Notes: generated by a model from the letters alone, not told the origin. Shown: positions 34,150 through 43,323, counted from the stretch's first letter. The stretch is 64,000 nucleotides of DNA from Polaribacter sp. IC066 (GCF_007997085.1 NZ_VORR01000014.1:28266-92265), one strand, 5' to 3'. Made by a program: numbers and translations.

Positions 34150-35550
34150 ATGACAAAATACAGAATAGAAAAAGACACAATGGGTAATGTTAACGTGCCT
34201 GCAGACAAATATTGGGGAGCACAAACAGAACGTTCTCGTAACAACTTTAAAATTGGTGCTGCTGGTTCTATGCCATTAGAAATAGTTTACGGATTTGCAT
34301 ATCTTAAAAAAGCTGCCGCATTTACAAATTGTGAATTAGGAGTTTTAGCAGCAGAAAAAAGAGATTTAATTGCACAGGTTTGTGATGAAATTTTAGAAGG
34401 AAAGTTAGATGACCAATTTCCGTTAGTCATTTGGCAAACAGGTTCTGGTACACAATCTAACATGAATGTAAATGAAGTGATTGCCAACAGAGCGCATGAA
34501 ATTGCAGGAAATATAATTGGCGAAGGTGAAAAAACCATTCAACCAAATGATGATGTCAACAAATCACAATCCTCAAACGATACGTTTCCAACAGGCATGC
34601 ACATTGCTGCTTATCAGAAAATTGTAAAAAATACAATTCCGGGAATTGAACAATTAAGAAATACTTTAAAAGCAAAATCAGAAGCATTTAGCGACGTTGT
34701 AAAAATTGGACGTACCCATTTAATGGATGCAACTCCTTTAACTTTAGGACAAGAATTTTCTGGATATGTAGCACAATTAAACTTTGGTTTGAAAGCGTTA
34801 AATAATACGTTAGAACATTTGAGCCAGTTAGCTTTAGGCGGAACAGCTGTGGGAACAGGATTAAATACACCAAAAGGATACGATGTTTTAGTAGCAAAAT
34901 ATATTGCCCAATTTACAGGATTACCTTTTATAACCGCAGAAAACAAATTTGAAGCACTCGCTGCTCATGATGCTTTGGTAGAAACACACGGTGCATTAAA
35001 ACAAATTGCTGTTTCTTTAAATAAAATTGCAAACGATATTAGAATGATGGCTTCTGGACCAAGATCTGGAATTGGAGAAATCACAATTCCTGCAAACGAA
35101 CCAGGAAGTTCTATAATGCCAGGAAAGGTGAATCCTACACAAGCAGAAGCAATTACTATGGTTTGTGCACAAGTGATGGGAAATGACGTTGCGGTATCTG
35201 TTGGTGGATTGCAAGGTCATTATGAACTAAATGTTTTTAAACCAATGATGGCAGCAAATGTGTTGCAATCTGCCCAATTAATTGGGGATGCTTGTGTTTC
35301 TTTTGATATCAACTGTGCTGCTGGAATAGAACCTAATCGTGCAAGAATTACTGAGTTGGTAAACAATTCTTTAATGTTAGTTACAGCTTTAAACACCAAA
35401 ATAGGATATTACAAAGCCGCAGAAATTGCAAACACCGCTCATGAAAACGGAACCACTTTAAAAGTAGAAGCAGTTCGTTTAGGCTATGTAACTCCAGAAC
35501 AATATGACGAATGGGTAAAACCTGAAGAAATGACTGGAGGATTAAAATAA
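34150..35550 (+). CDS. fumC: Class II fumarate hydratase
   Basis: 466 residues, the iron-independent fumarase of the citric acid cycle. Signatures: [57 protein letters not shown], and the catalytic loop [17 protein letters not shown]. Full family length. Its own promoter is predicted at 34117; it is followed by a small unknown gene and guanine deaminase in the same direction. Confidence 0.96.
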   Translation: MTKYRIEKDTMGNVNVPADKYWGAQTERSRNNFKIGAAGSMPLEIVYGFAYLKKAAAFTNCELGVLAAEKRDLIAQVCDEILEGKLDDQFPLVIWQTGSGTQSNMNVNEVIANRAHEIAGNIIGEGEKTIQPNDDVNKSQSSNDTFPTGMHIAAYQKIVKNTIPGIEQLRNTLKAKSEAFSDVVKIGRTHLMDATPLTLGQEFSGYVAQLNFGLKALNNTLEHLSQLALGGTAVGTGLNTPKGYDVLVAKYIAQFTGLPFITAENKFEALAAHDALVETHGALKQIAVSLNKIANDIRMMASGPRSGIGEITIPANEPGSSIMPGKVNPTQAEAITMVCAQVMGNDVAVSVGGLQGHYELNVFKPMMAANVLQSAQLIGDACVSFDINCAAGIEPNRARITELVNNSLMLVTALNTKIGYYKAAEIANTAHENGTTLKVEAVRLGYVTPEQYDEWVKPEEMTGGLK

Positions 35551-35609
35551 GATAAAGGTCTTTTAGTATTCTATCAATAGCATCGATTCTTATTTTAAAT
35601 ATATCTCTT

Positions 35610-35978
35610 TTGAATAAAAATAAAATTATAGAAATCAGCAAAAACTCCTATTTTCTTCTTGAAGGAAATGAGCTTATTTATTTTTCTGATTATTTTGAAA
35701 GTGAATTTATATTCAAAATGGAAAAAAGTAATTTGAGAAAAGTTGAATTTATAGCGTCTGAAATAGACAAGAATAAAGAAACTTTAAATTTAATTTTTGA
35801 TGCATCACTTTTAATAAATGGTTTACCAACGCATCAAACTGAAAATTTAAAACTATTACCAAAAATAGCCATCTCTTTTAAAGAAGATAATAAAGCTCGT
35901 TGAAAAAAAAGAGTAATTCCGGATCGGAATATAAGTAGAGAAATAATTGATAATTTAAATAAAATATTAAATCTATAA
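35610..35978 (+). CDS. Small hypothetical protein with an in-frame TGA near its end
   Basis: From a TTG at 35610 the frame encodes 97 residues (NKNKIIEISKNSYFLLEGNE...) to a TGA at 35901-35903. The same frame then continues for 24 codons (KKRVIPDRNISREIIDNL...) to a TAA at 35976-35978, which directly abuts the ATG of guanine deaminase. Either the protein ends at 35903, or the gene was longer and acquired a nonsense mutation. The part before the TGA is rich in charged and aromatic residues, probably a small soluble domain. I do not recognise the family. Confidence 0.5.
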
Positions 35979-36452
35979 ATGAGTACACATACAGAATTTA
36001 TGAGTGAAGCTGTAAAAGCAGCTTTAAAAGGAATGAGTAACAACGAAGGTGGGCCTTTTGGTTGTATTGTTGTAAAAGACGGCAAAATTATTGGTCGAGG
36101 AAATAATAAAGTAACCTCTACTAACGACCCAACGGCGCACGCAGAAGTTACCGCAATTAGAGATGCTTGTAAAAAAATAGAATCTTTTCAGTTAGACGGT
36201 TGCATTATATACACTTCCTGCGAGCCTTGCCCCATGTGTTTAGGCGCAATTTACTGGGCAAGACCAGACAAAGTATATTATGGAAGTAACCAACAAGACG
36301 CCGCAGATATTGGCTTTGATGACGAATTTATTTACAAAGAAATTCCGCTTCCTTATGAAAAAAGAAGCATTCCTTTTGAACAAATAGCAAGAGACATTGC
36401 ACTAGAGCCTTTTCAGAAATGGACTGAAAAACAAGATAAAATTGACTACTAA
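35979..36452 (+). CDS. guaD: Guanine deaminase (cytidine-deaminase fold)
   Basis: 157 residues. The zinc site is PTAHAEV (H54, E56) plus CEPCPMC (C84, C87), shared with TadA, but the C-terminal half (DAADIGFDDEFIYKEI, then PFQKWTEKQDKIDY) matches the Bacillus-type guanine deaminase, whose swapped C-terminal segment closes the partner active site. I therefore prefer guanine deaminase to tRNA adenosine deaminase. It converts guanine to xanthine. A strong terminator follows at 36459-36486. Confidence 0.85.
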   Translation: MSTHTEFMSEAVKAALKGMSNNEGGPFGCIVVKDGKIIGRGNNKVTSTNDPTAHAEVTAIRDACKKIESFQLDGCIIYTSCEPCPMCLGAIYWARPDKVYYGSNQQDAADIGFDDEFIYKEIPLPYEKRSIPFEQIARDIALEPFQKWTEKQDKIDY

Positions 36453-36458
36453 TAAGAG

Positions 36459-36486
36459 AAACCTGATGTAAAAATCAGGTTTTTTT
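36459..36486 (+). terminator. Intrinsic terminator after guanine deaminase
   Basis: aaacctgat (36459-36467) pairs with atcaggttt (36474-36482) around a 6-base loop and runs into seven T. It separates fumC-guaD from the amide-ligase region. Confidence 0.85.
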
Positions 36487-36533
36487 CATTTAAAACATCT
36501 CAAACTTTTTCAATTTTTATATCGGTAAAATAG

Positions 36534-36541
36534 TATTTTTG
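36534..36541 (+). promoter_or_regulatory. Predicted -7 element of the esterase-aminopeptidase pair
   Basis: TATTTTTG matches TAnnTTTG and lies 18 bases before the ATG at 36560, marking the start of the plus-strand arm of the ligase cluster. Confidence 0.5.
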
Positions 36542-36559
36542 TGACCCTAAAGAAAGCAC

Positions 36560-37333
36560 ATGACAATGACGGATTTTCATCCAATTATTGAAACAATAGA
36601 AGAGGCGTATGAAATTCCGCATTTAAACGCAACAAGAAGAATTACAGCTTTATTGCCGCATAATTATCACGAAACAGACAAACACTATCCTGTATTATAT
36701 TTACAAGACGGACAGAATTTGTTCAACCCAATGGCGCAATATGGAGATTGGGCAATCGATAAATCGTTAGCAAAATTAGCAGAAAAAGGTGATGCAGATA
36801 TTATCATCATCGCAATTAATCATGGCGAAGAAGAGCGTATTAACGAATACCTACCCTATTATCACCCAAGATTTGGAGAAGGAAAAGGCAACTTTTACAT
36901 CCAATTTATGACAGAAAAACTACTGCCGTATGTCAACAAAAAATACAGAACCTTAACCGATTTTGAAAACACAGGAATTGGTGGTAGTTCTATGGGCGGT
37001 TTAATTAGTTTGCACGCAGGTTTATCCAATCCGCATGTTTTTGGAAAACTCATGATTTTTTCTCCGAGTTTATGGATTTCTAAAAAAATATTTGACAATA
37101 CTAAAAGTTTTGACCCTTTAAAAGAGGCTAAAATTTATTTATACTCTGGCGGTCAAGAAAGTATCGAACATTTACCAAATGCGAAAAAATTAGGCGCAAT
37201 TATTAAAGAAAAAATGATCAAGGGTTATCATATCGATTTTCACTTTTCTATCAATCAAGAAGGCAATCACTCTGAAGTTCATTGGCGCAAAGAATTCCCG
37301 AAAGCAATACAATGGCTTTTTAACAAACAATAG
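36560..37333 (+). CDS. Esterase-family alpha/beta hydrolase
   Basis: 257 residues of the esterase D / antigen 85 fold. Visible: VLYLQDGQNLFN (about 48-59), DWAIDKSLAKLAEKG, the nucleophile elbow GIGGSSMGGLISLHAG, and a late histidine in EGNHSEVHWRKEFP. No signal peptide, so cytoplasmic. It starts right after a promoter and is followed after 2 bases by an M17 aminopeptidase. Relatives include ferric-enterobactin esterases and S-formylglutathione hydrolases, but context suggests hydrolysis of the unknown product made by the ligases in this region. A second start, two codons later, is possible. Confidence 0.82.
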   Translation: MTMTDFHPIIETIEEAYEIPHLNATRRITALLPHNYHETDKHYPVLYLQDGQNLFNPMAQYGDWAIDKSLAKLAEKGDADIIIIAINHGEEERINEYLPYYHPRFGEGKGNFYIQFMTEKLLPYVNKKYRTLTDFENTGIGGSSMGGLISLHAGLSNPHVFGKLMIFSPSLWISKKIFDNTKSFDPLKEAKIYLYSGGQESIEHLPNAKKLGAIIKEKMIKGYHIDFHFSINQEGNHSEVHWRKEFPKAIQWLFNKQ

Positions 37334-37335
37334 TT

Positions 37336-38745
37336 ATGAAATATAAACACATAAAAAATATAGATACCACCAAAGATTTTATTTTACCTTGTAAAAAAGG
37401 CGATTTAAAATCAATTCAACAATTTTTATCAATCAAAAATCCTGATTTTGATGGAAGCTTTTTAACGCATCATTTAATCTACGGCAAAGTGGGCAATAGA
37501 ATTTATTTGGTTGGTTTAGGTGAAGAAAAAAATGTTTCACAAATAGAAAGTACCTTTCAAAAATTTGCTTTTGAAACTTGTACGTATTGGAATTCTGAAA
37601 TCCAGGTTTTGGGAGATCATTTAACGAATGATGCTATTTTAAAAACGGTTATTGGTTTAGAAATGTCGCAATACACTATTGGCACATTCAAATCGACCAA
37701 AGAAGATAAAAAGAAGATTACGATCTCATTTTCATCAACAGAAAATATTGAAAAAGTTCTTGAAGAAGGAAAGTTTACAGGAGAAGCCATCAATAAAATT
37801 AAAGGTTTGGTAGATGCGCCACCAAATATTAAAACACCAGAATATTTAGGAGACTGGGCAAAAAAATCATCCAAAGAAGCTTCTTATACATGTACTGTTT
37901 TAAAACACAAAAAATTAGAGAAGCAAGGCTTTGATGCTGTTTTAGCAGTCGGAAAAGGAAGTGTACATCCGCCAGTTGTCATCATCAACGAATACAAAGC
38001 AAACGATACTGACAAAATTGATATCGCTTTAGTTGGTAAAGGAATCACCTTCGATTCTGGAGGATTGTCTATAAAACCATCCACAAATTTGCACTATATG
38101 AAAAGTGATATGGGCGGAGCAGCTGTGGTTTTAGGAGTGATTGAATTGGTTGCAAAACTAAAATTAAACATCAACATTGTGGGTATTGTTGCCTCCGCAG
38201 AAAATGCTGTTGATGCGAATAGTTACCGACCTGGCGATGTGATTAATTCATATTCAGGCAAAACAATTGAAATTATTGATACCGATGCAGAAGGTCGTTT
38301 GGTGTTGGCAGACGGAATTAGTTATGCCATTAAAAAGTTCAAGCCAGAATATTTAATTGATTTGGCCACCTTAACAGGAAGTGTTGTGCGAACTTTTGGA
38401 TATGCTGCTGCAGGAATGTTTACCGAAAATCAAGAAATGGCAAATACCATGTCTGCTGTTGGATTTAAAGTTCATGAGCGAGTTTGGCAATTGCCGATGT
38501 TCGAAGATTACGAAAAAGATTTACAATCTGATGTTGCCGATATTAAAAACTTTAACGGAAAACCAATTGAAGGTGCCATCAATGCAGCAAAATTTCTAGA
38601 ATTCTTTACAGAAAAACACCCAAAATGGATGCATTTAGATATTGCTGGTGTTTCTTTTGGCGGTTCTCAATATGCACAAATGAAAAGTGCTACGGGTTTC
38701 GGAATTCAGTTAATCACTAATTTTATTAAGGAAAAAGCTTTATAA
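37336..38745 (+). CDS. M17 leucyl aminopeptidase family protein
   Basis: 469 residues. The C-terminal catalytic domain has the M17 signatures: VGKGITFDSGGLSIKP (metal-binding Lys and Asp), MKSDMGGAAVVLG and IEIIDTDAEGRLVLADGISYA (NTDAEGRL equivalent). The N-terminal domain is divergent and shorter than in PepA. It begins 2 bases after the esterase gene, so the two are co-transcribed. It removes N-terminal residues from small peptides; here it may trim or recycle the product of the neighbouring ligases, which is inference. Confidence 0.88.
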   Translation: MKYKHIKNIDTTKDFILPCKKGDLKSIQQFLSIKNPDFDGSFLTHHLIYGKVGNRIYLVGLGEEKNVSQIESTFQKFAFETCTYWNSEIQVLGDHLTNDAILKTVIGLEMSQYTIGTFKSTKEDKKKITISFSSTENIEKVLEEGKFTGEAINKIKGLVDAPPNIKTPEYLGDWAKKSSKEASYTCTVLKHKKLEKQGFDAVLAVGKGSVHPPVVIINEYKANDTDKIDIALVGKGITFDSGGLSIKPSTNLHYMKSDMGGAAVVLGVIELVAKLKLNINIVGIVASAENAVDANSYRPGDVINSYSGKTIEIIDTDAEGRLVLADGISYAIKKFKPEYLIDLATLTGSVVRTFGYAAAGMFTENQEMANTMSAVGFKVHERVWQLPMFEDYEKDLQSDVADIKNFNGKPIEGAINAAKFLEFFTEKHPKWMHLDIAGVSFGGSQYAQMKSATGFGIQLITNFIKEKAL

Positions 38746-38769
38746 ATTTATGCATACCATCTAGTTTGT

Positions 38770-38817
38770 CATTCCGTAGGAATCTCTTTAGCTTGCTTAT
38801 ATTTTTATAAGTAAGCT
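38770..38817. repeat. gtcattccgtaggaatct repeat word with a hairpin
   Basis: tttgtcattccgtaggaat is followed by agcttgcttata-tttt-tataagtaagct (38790-38817), a 12-bp stem with one G-T pair. It lies between the aminopeptidase and ATP-grasp genes. The first word is one I associate with dispersed flavobacterial repeats. Confidence 0.5.
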
Positions 38818-38887
38818 CACAGCCTCATAAACTGTATCTGTATTCTATAAAACGTATCTTTATAACTTCACAAAAAAAAAATAAACG

Positions 38888-40087
38888 ATGTCTCATAAAC
38901 CACTAAATTTTCTTTGCATCACCACCTATTTTAAAGGTGAAGACTTTTTAAAAAGCTGCAAAGCAGATGGCAATAATGTCTATTTATTAACCAAGAAAAA
39001 GTTAGAGAATGAAGACTGGCCTTGGGAATCTATCGAAGATGTTTTTTATATTGATGATTGGAATCAAGAAGATGTTGTAAATGGAATCGCCTATAAATTT
39101 AGAACCATAAAATTTGATCGTTTTGTAGCTTTAGATGATTTTGATGTAGAAAAAGTTGCCTTGTTGCGCGAGCATTTTAGAATGCCTGGAATGGGAAGAA
39201 CTACCGCACACTACTTTAGAGATAAATTAGCAATGCGTGTAAAAGCAAAAGAAGAGAAGGTGAATGTACCCGAATTTACGTCGCTTTTCAACAATGATGA
39301 TATCAATACCTATGCAGACACTGTTCCCGCACCTTGGTTGTTAAAACCAAGAATGGAAGCTTCCGCAACCGGAATTATAAAAATTCATTCTAAAGATGAA
39401 TTGTGGCAAATAGTCAATGGTTTAGCAGACGAAAGAGATAATTATTTAGTAGAGAAATTTGCTCCTGGAGATGTTTTTCACGTTGATGGATTAAATGTTG
39501 ATGGCAACGTTGTATTTGCAAGAGTTAGTAAATATTTAGATACGCCATTTGAAGTGGCACATGGAGGAGGAATTTTTCGATCTGCAACTTCAGAAATTGG
39601 TTCTAAAATAGAAAAAGGACTGCAAAAAATGAATAAACAAGTGATGAAAGCCTTCGGAATGCAATCTGGCGCTTCTCACACAGAATTTATTCAATCTAAA
39701 GCCACAGGAGAATTGTTCTTTTTAGAGACTTCGTCTAGAGTTGGTGGTGCCAATTTAGCGGAAATGGTTGCAGTTGCTTCTGGCGTAAACCTTTGGGGAG
39801 AATGGGCAAAAATTGAGTCTGCCAATCTAAAAAAAATTACTTATAAATTACCGAAGTTAAAGAATCAATATGCAGGTATTGTGGTTTCTTTAAGCAGATT
39901 TGAACATCCGGATACTTCTAGTTTTACAGATGCAGAAATTGTCTGGAGAATGAATAAAGAATGGCATATTGGTTTAATTGTGGTTTCTGATTCTAGTGAA
40001 CGTGTTTTAGAATTGTTGGATAACTACACACATAGAATTGCGACAGAGTTTCACGCAAGTGCTGCTGCTCCTGATAAATCTTTGTAG
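38888..40087 (+). CDS. ATP-grasp carboxylate-amine ligase
   Basis: 399 residues, ATP-grasp fold. An N-terminal Rossmann-like region (NFLCITTYFKGEDFLKSCKADG) precedes the central domain with RDKLAMRVKAKEEKVNVPEF, WLLKPRMEASATGIIKI (ATP-binding lysine and loop) and YLVEKFAPGDVFHVDGL; the metal site is in TGELFFLETSSRVGGANL. The layout is that of carbamoyl-phosphate-synthase-like and biotin-carboxylase-like amino acid ligases. It sits alone between the hydrolase pair and the convergent ligase operon. Substrates unknown; it should form an amide or peptide bond through an acyl phosphate. Confidence 0.85.
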   Translation: MSHKPLNFLCITTYFKGEDFLKSCKADGNNVYLLTKKKLENEDWPWESIEDVFYIDDWNQEDVVNGIAYKFRTIKFDRFVALDDFDVEKVALLREHFRMPGMGRTTAHYFRDKLAMRVKAKEEKVNVPEFTSLFNNDDINTYADTVPAPWLLKPRMEASATGIIKIHSKDELWQIVNGLADERDNYLVEKFAPGDVFHVDGLNVDGNVVFARVSKYLDTPFEVAHGGGIFRSATSEIGSKIEKGLQKMNKQVMKAFGMQSGASHTEFIQSKATGELFFLETSSRVGGANLAEMVAVASGVNLWGEWAKIESANLKKITYKLPKLKNQYAGIVVSLSRFEHPDTSSFTDAEIVWRMNKEWHIGLIVVSDSSERVLELLDNYTHRIATEFHASAAAPDKSL

Positions 40088-40101
40088 AAAAAATAAGCGA
40101 A

Positions 40102-40133
40102 AGACCTCACAGTTTTTTAAACCTGTGAGGTCT
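40102..40133. terminator. Palindrome between convergent operons
   Basis: agacctcacag (40102-40112) and ctgtgaggtct (40123-40133) form a perfect 11-bp stem around ttttttaaac. It lies between two convergent stop codons (40087 and 40139) and could end transcription from both sides. There is no long T-run. It also belongs by design to the palindromes with a GGTTT/AAACC core. Confidence 0.6.
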
Positions 40134-40138
40134 AAAAA

Positions 40139-41344
40139 TTATGAGTTCTCGAAAAAACCAGTAGTTCCTCCTACCCAAGTTTTATCCTTATTGTATTTTA
40201 CACCAACCATTTCACCTTTACTCAAACGCACTAAATTACTTACAATTTCTGTTTTATTTGTTTTAGAATTGTGCAATAACATCATTCTAACTTCGCATTT
40301 TGCAGGTTCATCCATGGTTTCTACTACGGGGGCATACGCTACTTTTTCTTGTAATAAATAGTTTGATTTATTTGTGATATCATCAATCATTTTGCGCCTT
40401 ACATGAATTTGAACTCCTGCTCCTGCAAAAGAATACAAAGGCTTTAAAACATAGTTTTCTAAATCCTCTGGAATTACTTCTAGTTGATCTAAATAATACG
40501 ATTTTGGTACAAATTCTCCTTTTAACAGAGGCATTGTGTATTTGCTAATTCTATAGAACCAGTTAGGATGCCCGATCCAAGTAACATCAACCTCATCTAA
40601 AAAATCAAAACCTCTTTTTAAATCTTTTCTTTGCTGTAATTCATCAAAAATAATACGATTGTAAACTTTTAAGATTTTAATTTCTTTGCCTTCATCATCT
40701 AGATAAAAAAGTGCTGTTCCTTTTTTAATTACTTTAGATATACAAATAACTTTAATTCCTAGTATTTTTTCAGTAACAAAAAAATCAATTGCCGTAGCTT
40801 GTTTTTCTGGTTCTATTTCTAATAAAATAACTTGCTTCGGATTTGTATCACCTACAATTTCTTGTTGTAATAAATTTAAATAACCTTGGTTCGTCATTCC
40901 GTTTACATGTTGCGAATAGTTGGCTGGAATTGCGTTACCAAAATGTTTACGATACATTCTGCCCACTACCTCTTGAAAGAAATATAACGAAGGAAAACCC
41001 TGTAATTCGATTAACTTCGGCACTAAAGCACCATTTTCATCCTTACAAATCCCGAAATCTAATTGAATAAATTTTGCATTTTCATCCTCATTGGGTGTTT
41101 TTGTATCGGGCGTAAAAAAAGCACCTTCTGTTAACTCTTTAAAATTTGGCTGATTGATAACCTCCATAATTTCATTGCAGGCGGCAACCAACTTGTTCTT
41201 TAATGCTACAGGAATAAAAACAGGTGTTTCTGCAATTTTAAAAGGCGGTGTATGATTATATGTTTTTATAATATCATCCAGAAAATTTTTATACTTTTCT
41301 TCTGTAAACTGTTCATTATAAAACTGTCTGTATTTCTGTATCAT
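40139..41344 (-). CDS. ATP-grasp-like ligase, glutathionylspermidine-synthase-like (uncertain)
   Basis: 401 residues without a close family I can name. The region ENYVLKPLYSFAGAGVQIHV (about 300-319) resembles the ATP-binding lysine and glycine-rich loop of ATP-grasp enzymes, and KCEVRMMLL further on resembles the metal-binding strand. The N-terminal part (IELQGFPSLYFFQEVVG) recalls the pre-ATP-grasp domain of glutathionylspermidine-synthase-like proteins. It ends the five-gene minus operon, 5 bases after the amidotransferase. Likely an amide-bond-forming enzyme; substrates unknown. Confidence 0.65.
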   Translation of the reverse strand: MIQKYRQFYNEQFTEEKYKNFLDDIIKTYNHTPPFKIAETPVFIPVALKNKLVAACNEIMEVINQPNFKELTEGAFFTPDTKTPNEDENAKFIQLDFGICKDENGALVPKLIELQGFPSLYFFQEVVGRMYRKHFGNAIPANYSQHVNGMTNQGYLNLLQQEIVGDTNPKQVILLEIEPEKQATAIDFFVTEKILGIKVICISKVIKKGTALFYLDDEGKEIKILKVYNRIIFDELQQRKDLKRGFDFLDEVDVTWIGHPNWFYRISKYTMPLLKGEFVPKSYYLDQLEVIPEDLENYVLKPLYSFAGAGVQIHVRRKMIDDITNKSNYLLQEKVAYAPVVETMDEPAKCEVRMMLLHNSKTNKTEIVSNLVRLSKGEMVGVKYNKDKTWVGGTTGFFENS

Positions 41345-41349
41345 AAAAT

Positions 41350-42171
41350 TTAAGATAGTATCGGTTGTTTTATGTTGCTAATTGCTGTGCGGATAAACTT
41401 GGGTAAAATAGTGTTATACGTCATCACCAATTTATTAGGATCATCCATCCTATTCATCATTTGACTGTATTTTTCTTCGCCAAAATTTGTTACAATTACC
41501 TTTTTATTTTCTGGCAAAGCAAAATGAACTTCCATGCTCACAGGATCTGCTTCTGGATGAAATTGGGTACCCACAAACTCATCAGAAAAACGAACCGCCA
41601 TAATTGCACGCTCTAATTCTACATGTGTTCTAATTTTCTCTAAACTTAAAATAGAAGCGCCATGTTCTCTAAAAACCTTTAATCTCGGCTGAATTAGTTG
41701 CCAATCTCTAGAGTCTACTGCATAAAAAGGATCCTTTAAACCTTCTAAAAGTATATCTTTTTGTCCGGCTTTAGTTTTGTGCACTTTTAGAATTCCGAAT
41801 GAAGTACTTTTTCTTGGTTTAATTTCGCCCAATTTAAAGTAATCACACATCACCTGAAAAGAGTAACAAATAAAGAAAACAGCCTTTTTATTCTCTGATT
41901 CTTTGTTATGATTCCATAGATTTTGCATCAACTCTAAATAGGGTTTTCTCCAAACGCCATCCTCTAACGGACTTCCAGGACCGCCACTTGAAATATAAAT
42001 ATCAGATGAAGTATCTGGTAATTCGCTTTTGTACCTTACATCAAAAATCACAAAATCCACTTCTTCGTGAAACGTTTCCACAATTTCTTTAATGCAACGC
42101 AAACCCTGATTAGCTTGGTTGTTATTCATATCTAAAATTGCTACTTTCGCTCTATTAGTATCCATCAGCAT
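41350..42171 (-). CDS. Class I glutamine amidotransferase domain protein
   Basis: 273 residues. The triad is visible: nucleophile C102 in FFICYSFQ, and H205 and E207 in TQFHPEAD; the oxyanion strand is SSGGPGSP. There is no fused synthetase domain and no classical partner (trp, pab, pur, car) nearby. It may supply ammonia to a ligase of this cluster or hydrolyse a gamma-glutamyl bond. The ATG at 42165 is an alternative start (MDTNRAK). Gaps to its neighbours are 6 and 5 bases, so co-transcription is nearly certain. Confidence 0.83.
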   Translation of the reverse strand: MLMDTNRAKVAILDMNNNQANQGLRCIKEIVETFHEEVDFVIFDVRYKSELPDTSSDIYISSGGPGSPLEDGVWRKPYLELMQNLWNHNKESENKKAVFFICYSFQVMCDYFKLGEIKPRKSTSFGILKVHKTKAGQKDILLEGLKDPFYAVDSRDWQLIQPRLKVFREHGASILSLEKIRTHVELERAIMAVRFSDEFVGTQFHPEADPVSMEVHFALPENKKVIVTNFGEEKYSQMMNRMDDPNKLVMTYNTILPKFIRTAISNIKQPILS

Positions 42172-42177
42172 AAAATC

Positions 42178-43272
42178 TTAAACTCCTAAAATTGTTTGTT
42201 CTGTAATATAATCTACTACCTTTATTAAATCTTTTGTTTCCTCAAAAACCTTCAATTGTCGGTCTGCTCCTGTTCCGTTTTCTAGCATTTTAAAGATGTA
42301 TTCCACCTCTTCTCTTGAGCCTAAATCATCTAAAACATCATCTACAAAATCTACAAACTCTGCCATTAAAAGTTTTGTCTCTACCTCTTTTTCAAGACCA
42401 AAATCAATCATTTTTCCTTCAATTCCGTAACGTCCTGCTCGCCATTTATTCTCATTAATTAAAGCTCTATGATAATTCATAAAGTTTAAGTTTTGAGTTC
42501 TTAACTTGTATAATTTTGCCACTAAAGCCTGAATTAAGGCCGCAATACAAATAGTTTCATCTACCGTTAAAGGAACATCACAAATACGAACTTCTAATGT
42601 AGGAAAAACAGGATGGATTCGAATATCCCACCATATTTTCTTCGGATTATCAATACATCTCGTTTTTACAAGAATATTTATGTAATTTTCATACTGTGTA
42701 TAATTATCAAAAACACCAGGAATTCCTGTTCTTGGAAACTTATCAAAAACTTTAGATCTAAAAGACTTAAAGCCTGTATTTCTACCTTCCCAAAAAGGAG
42801 AATTGGTAGACAAAGCATATAAATGCGGTAAAAAATAGCGCATAGAATTGACCAAATGCATTGCCATATTTTTATCTTCCATCCCCACATGAACATGCAA
42901 ACCAAAAATTAAATTAGATCTTGCAATGTCTTGTAATTCGTTTACAATTTCGTCGTAACGAGGATTTGGTGTAATCAGTTGGGTTTCCCATTTAGAAAAC
43001 GGATGTGTCCCTGCAGCACCAATTTTATATCCTAAATCGCCTGCAATGTTTGAAATTGATTTTCGAAGATGTGTAACTTGTTTTTTTGCATCTTGAATAT
43101 CTTCACAGATATTTGTGCCAACTTCTACAACAGCTTGATGCATTTCTGCCTTTACTTGGTCATTTAAAACCTTGGCTGCATTGGTTACAATTTTCTGGTC
43201 GTGAGACGTTAGCTCTCTCGTTACAGGATCTATTACTTGATATTCTTCTTCTATACCTAATGTAAATTTCAT
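42178..43272 (-). CDS. GCS2-family carboxylate-amine ligase (YbdK-like)
   Basis: 364 residues, glutamate-cysteine ligase type 2 fold. N-terminal LGIEEEYQVIDPVTREL (4-20) is the hallmark of YbdK-like enzymes, followed by GAAGTHPFSKW, FGLHVHVGMEDKN (metal-binding), and WWDIRIHPVFPTLEVRICDVP. It would ligate the gamma-carboxylate of glutamate or a similar acid to an amine with ATP. It is not the classical gshA, and no glutathione synthetase is seen. It sits centrally in the minus operon, between an ATP-grasp enzyme and the amidotransferase. Confidence 0.88.
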   Translation of the reverse strand: MKFTLGIEEEYQVIDPVTRELTSHDQKIVTNAAKVLNDQVKAEMHQAVVEVGTNICEDIQDAKKQVTHLRKSISNIAGDLGYKIGAAGTHPFSKWETQLITPNPRYDEIVNELQDIARSNLIFGLHVHVGMEDKNMAMHLVNSMRYFLPHLYALSTNSPFWEGRNTGFKSFRSKVFDKFPRTGIPGVFDNYTQYENYINILVKTRCIDNPKKIWWDIRIHPVFPTLEVRICDVPLTVDETICIAALIQALVAKLYKLRTQNLNFMNYHRALINENKWRAGRYGIEGKMIDFGLEKEVETKLLMAEFVDFVDDVLDDLGSREEVEYIFKMLENGTGADRQLKVFEETKDLIKVVDYITEQTILGV

Positions 43273-43288
43273 ATTGAAAATGGTTTGA

Positions 43289-43316
43289 AACCTGATTACC
43301 TCTCGGCAATCAGGTT
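43289..43316. repeat. Hairpin inside the ligase operon
   Basis: aacctgatt (43289-43297) and aatcaggtt (43308-43316) form a 9-bp stem extended by CC/GG after one mismatch, in the 51-base gap before the GCS2 gene. It may tune expression of the genes after it. No T-run follows on the minus strand. Confidence 0.55.
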
Positions 43317-43323
43317 ATAAAAT

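Noticed and set aside
35979..36452. tRNA adenosine deaminase TadA as identity of the deaminase
   Set aside because: The C-terminal half (GFDDEFIYKEI, PFQKW) matches guanine deaminase rather than TadA.
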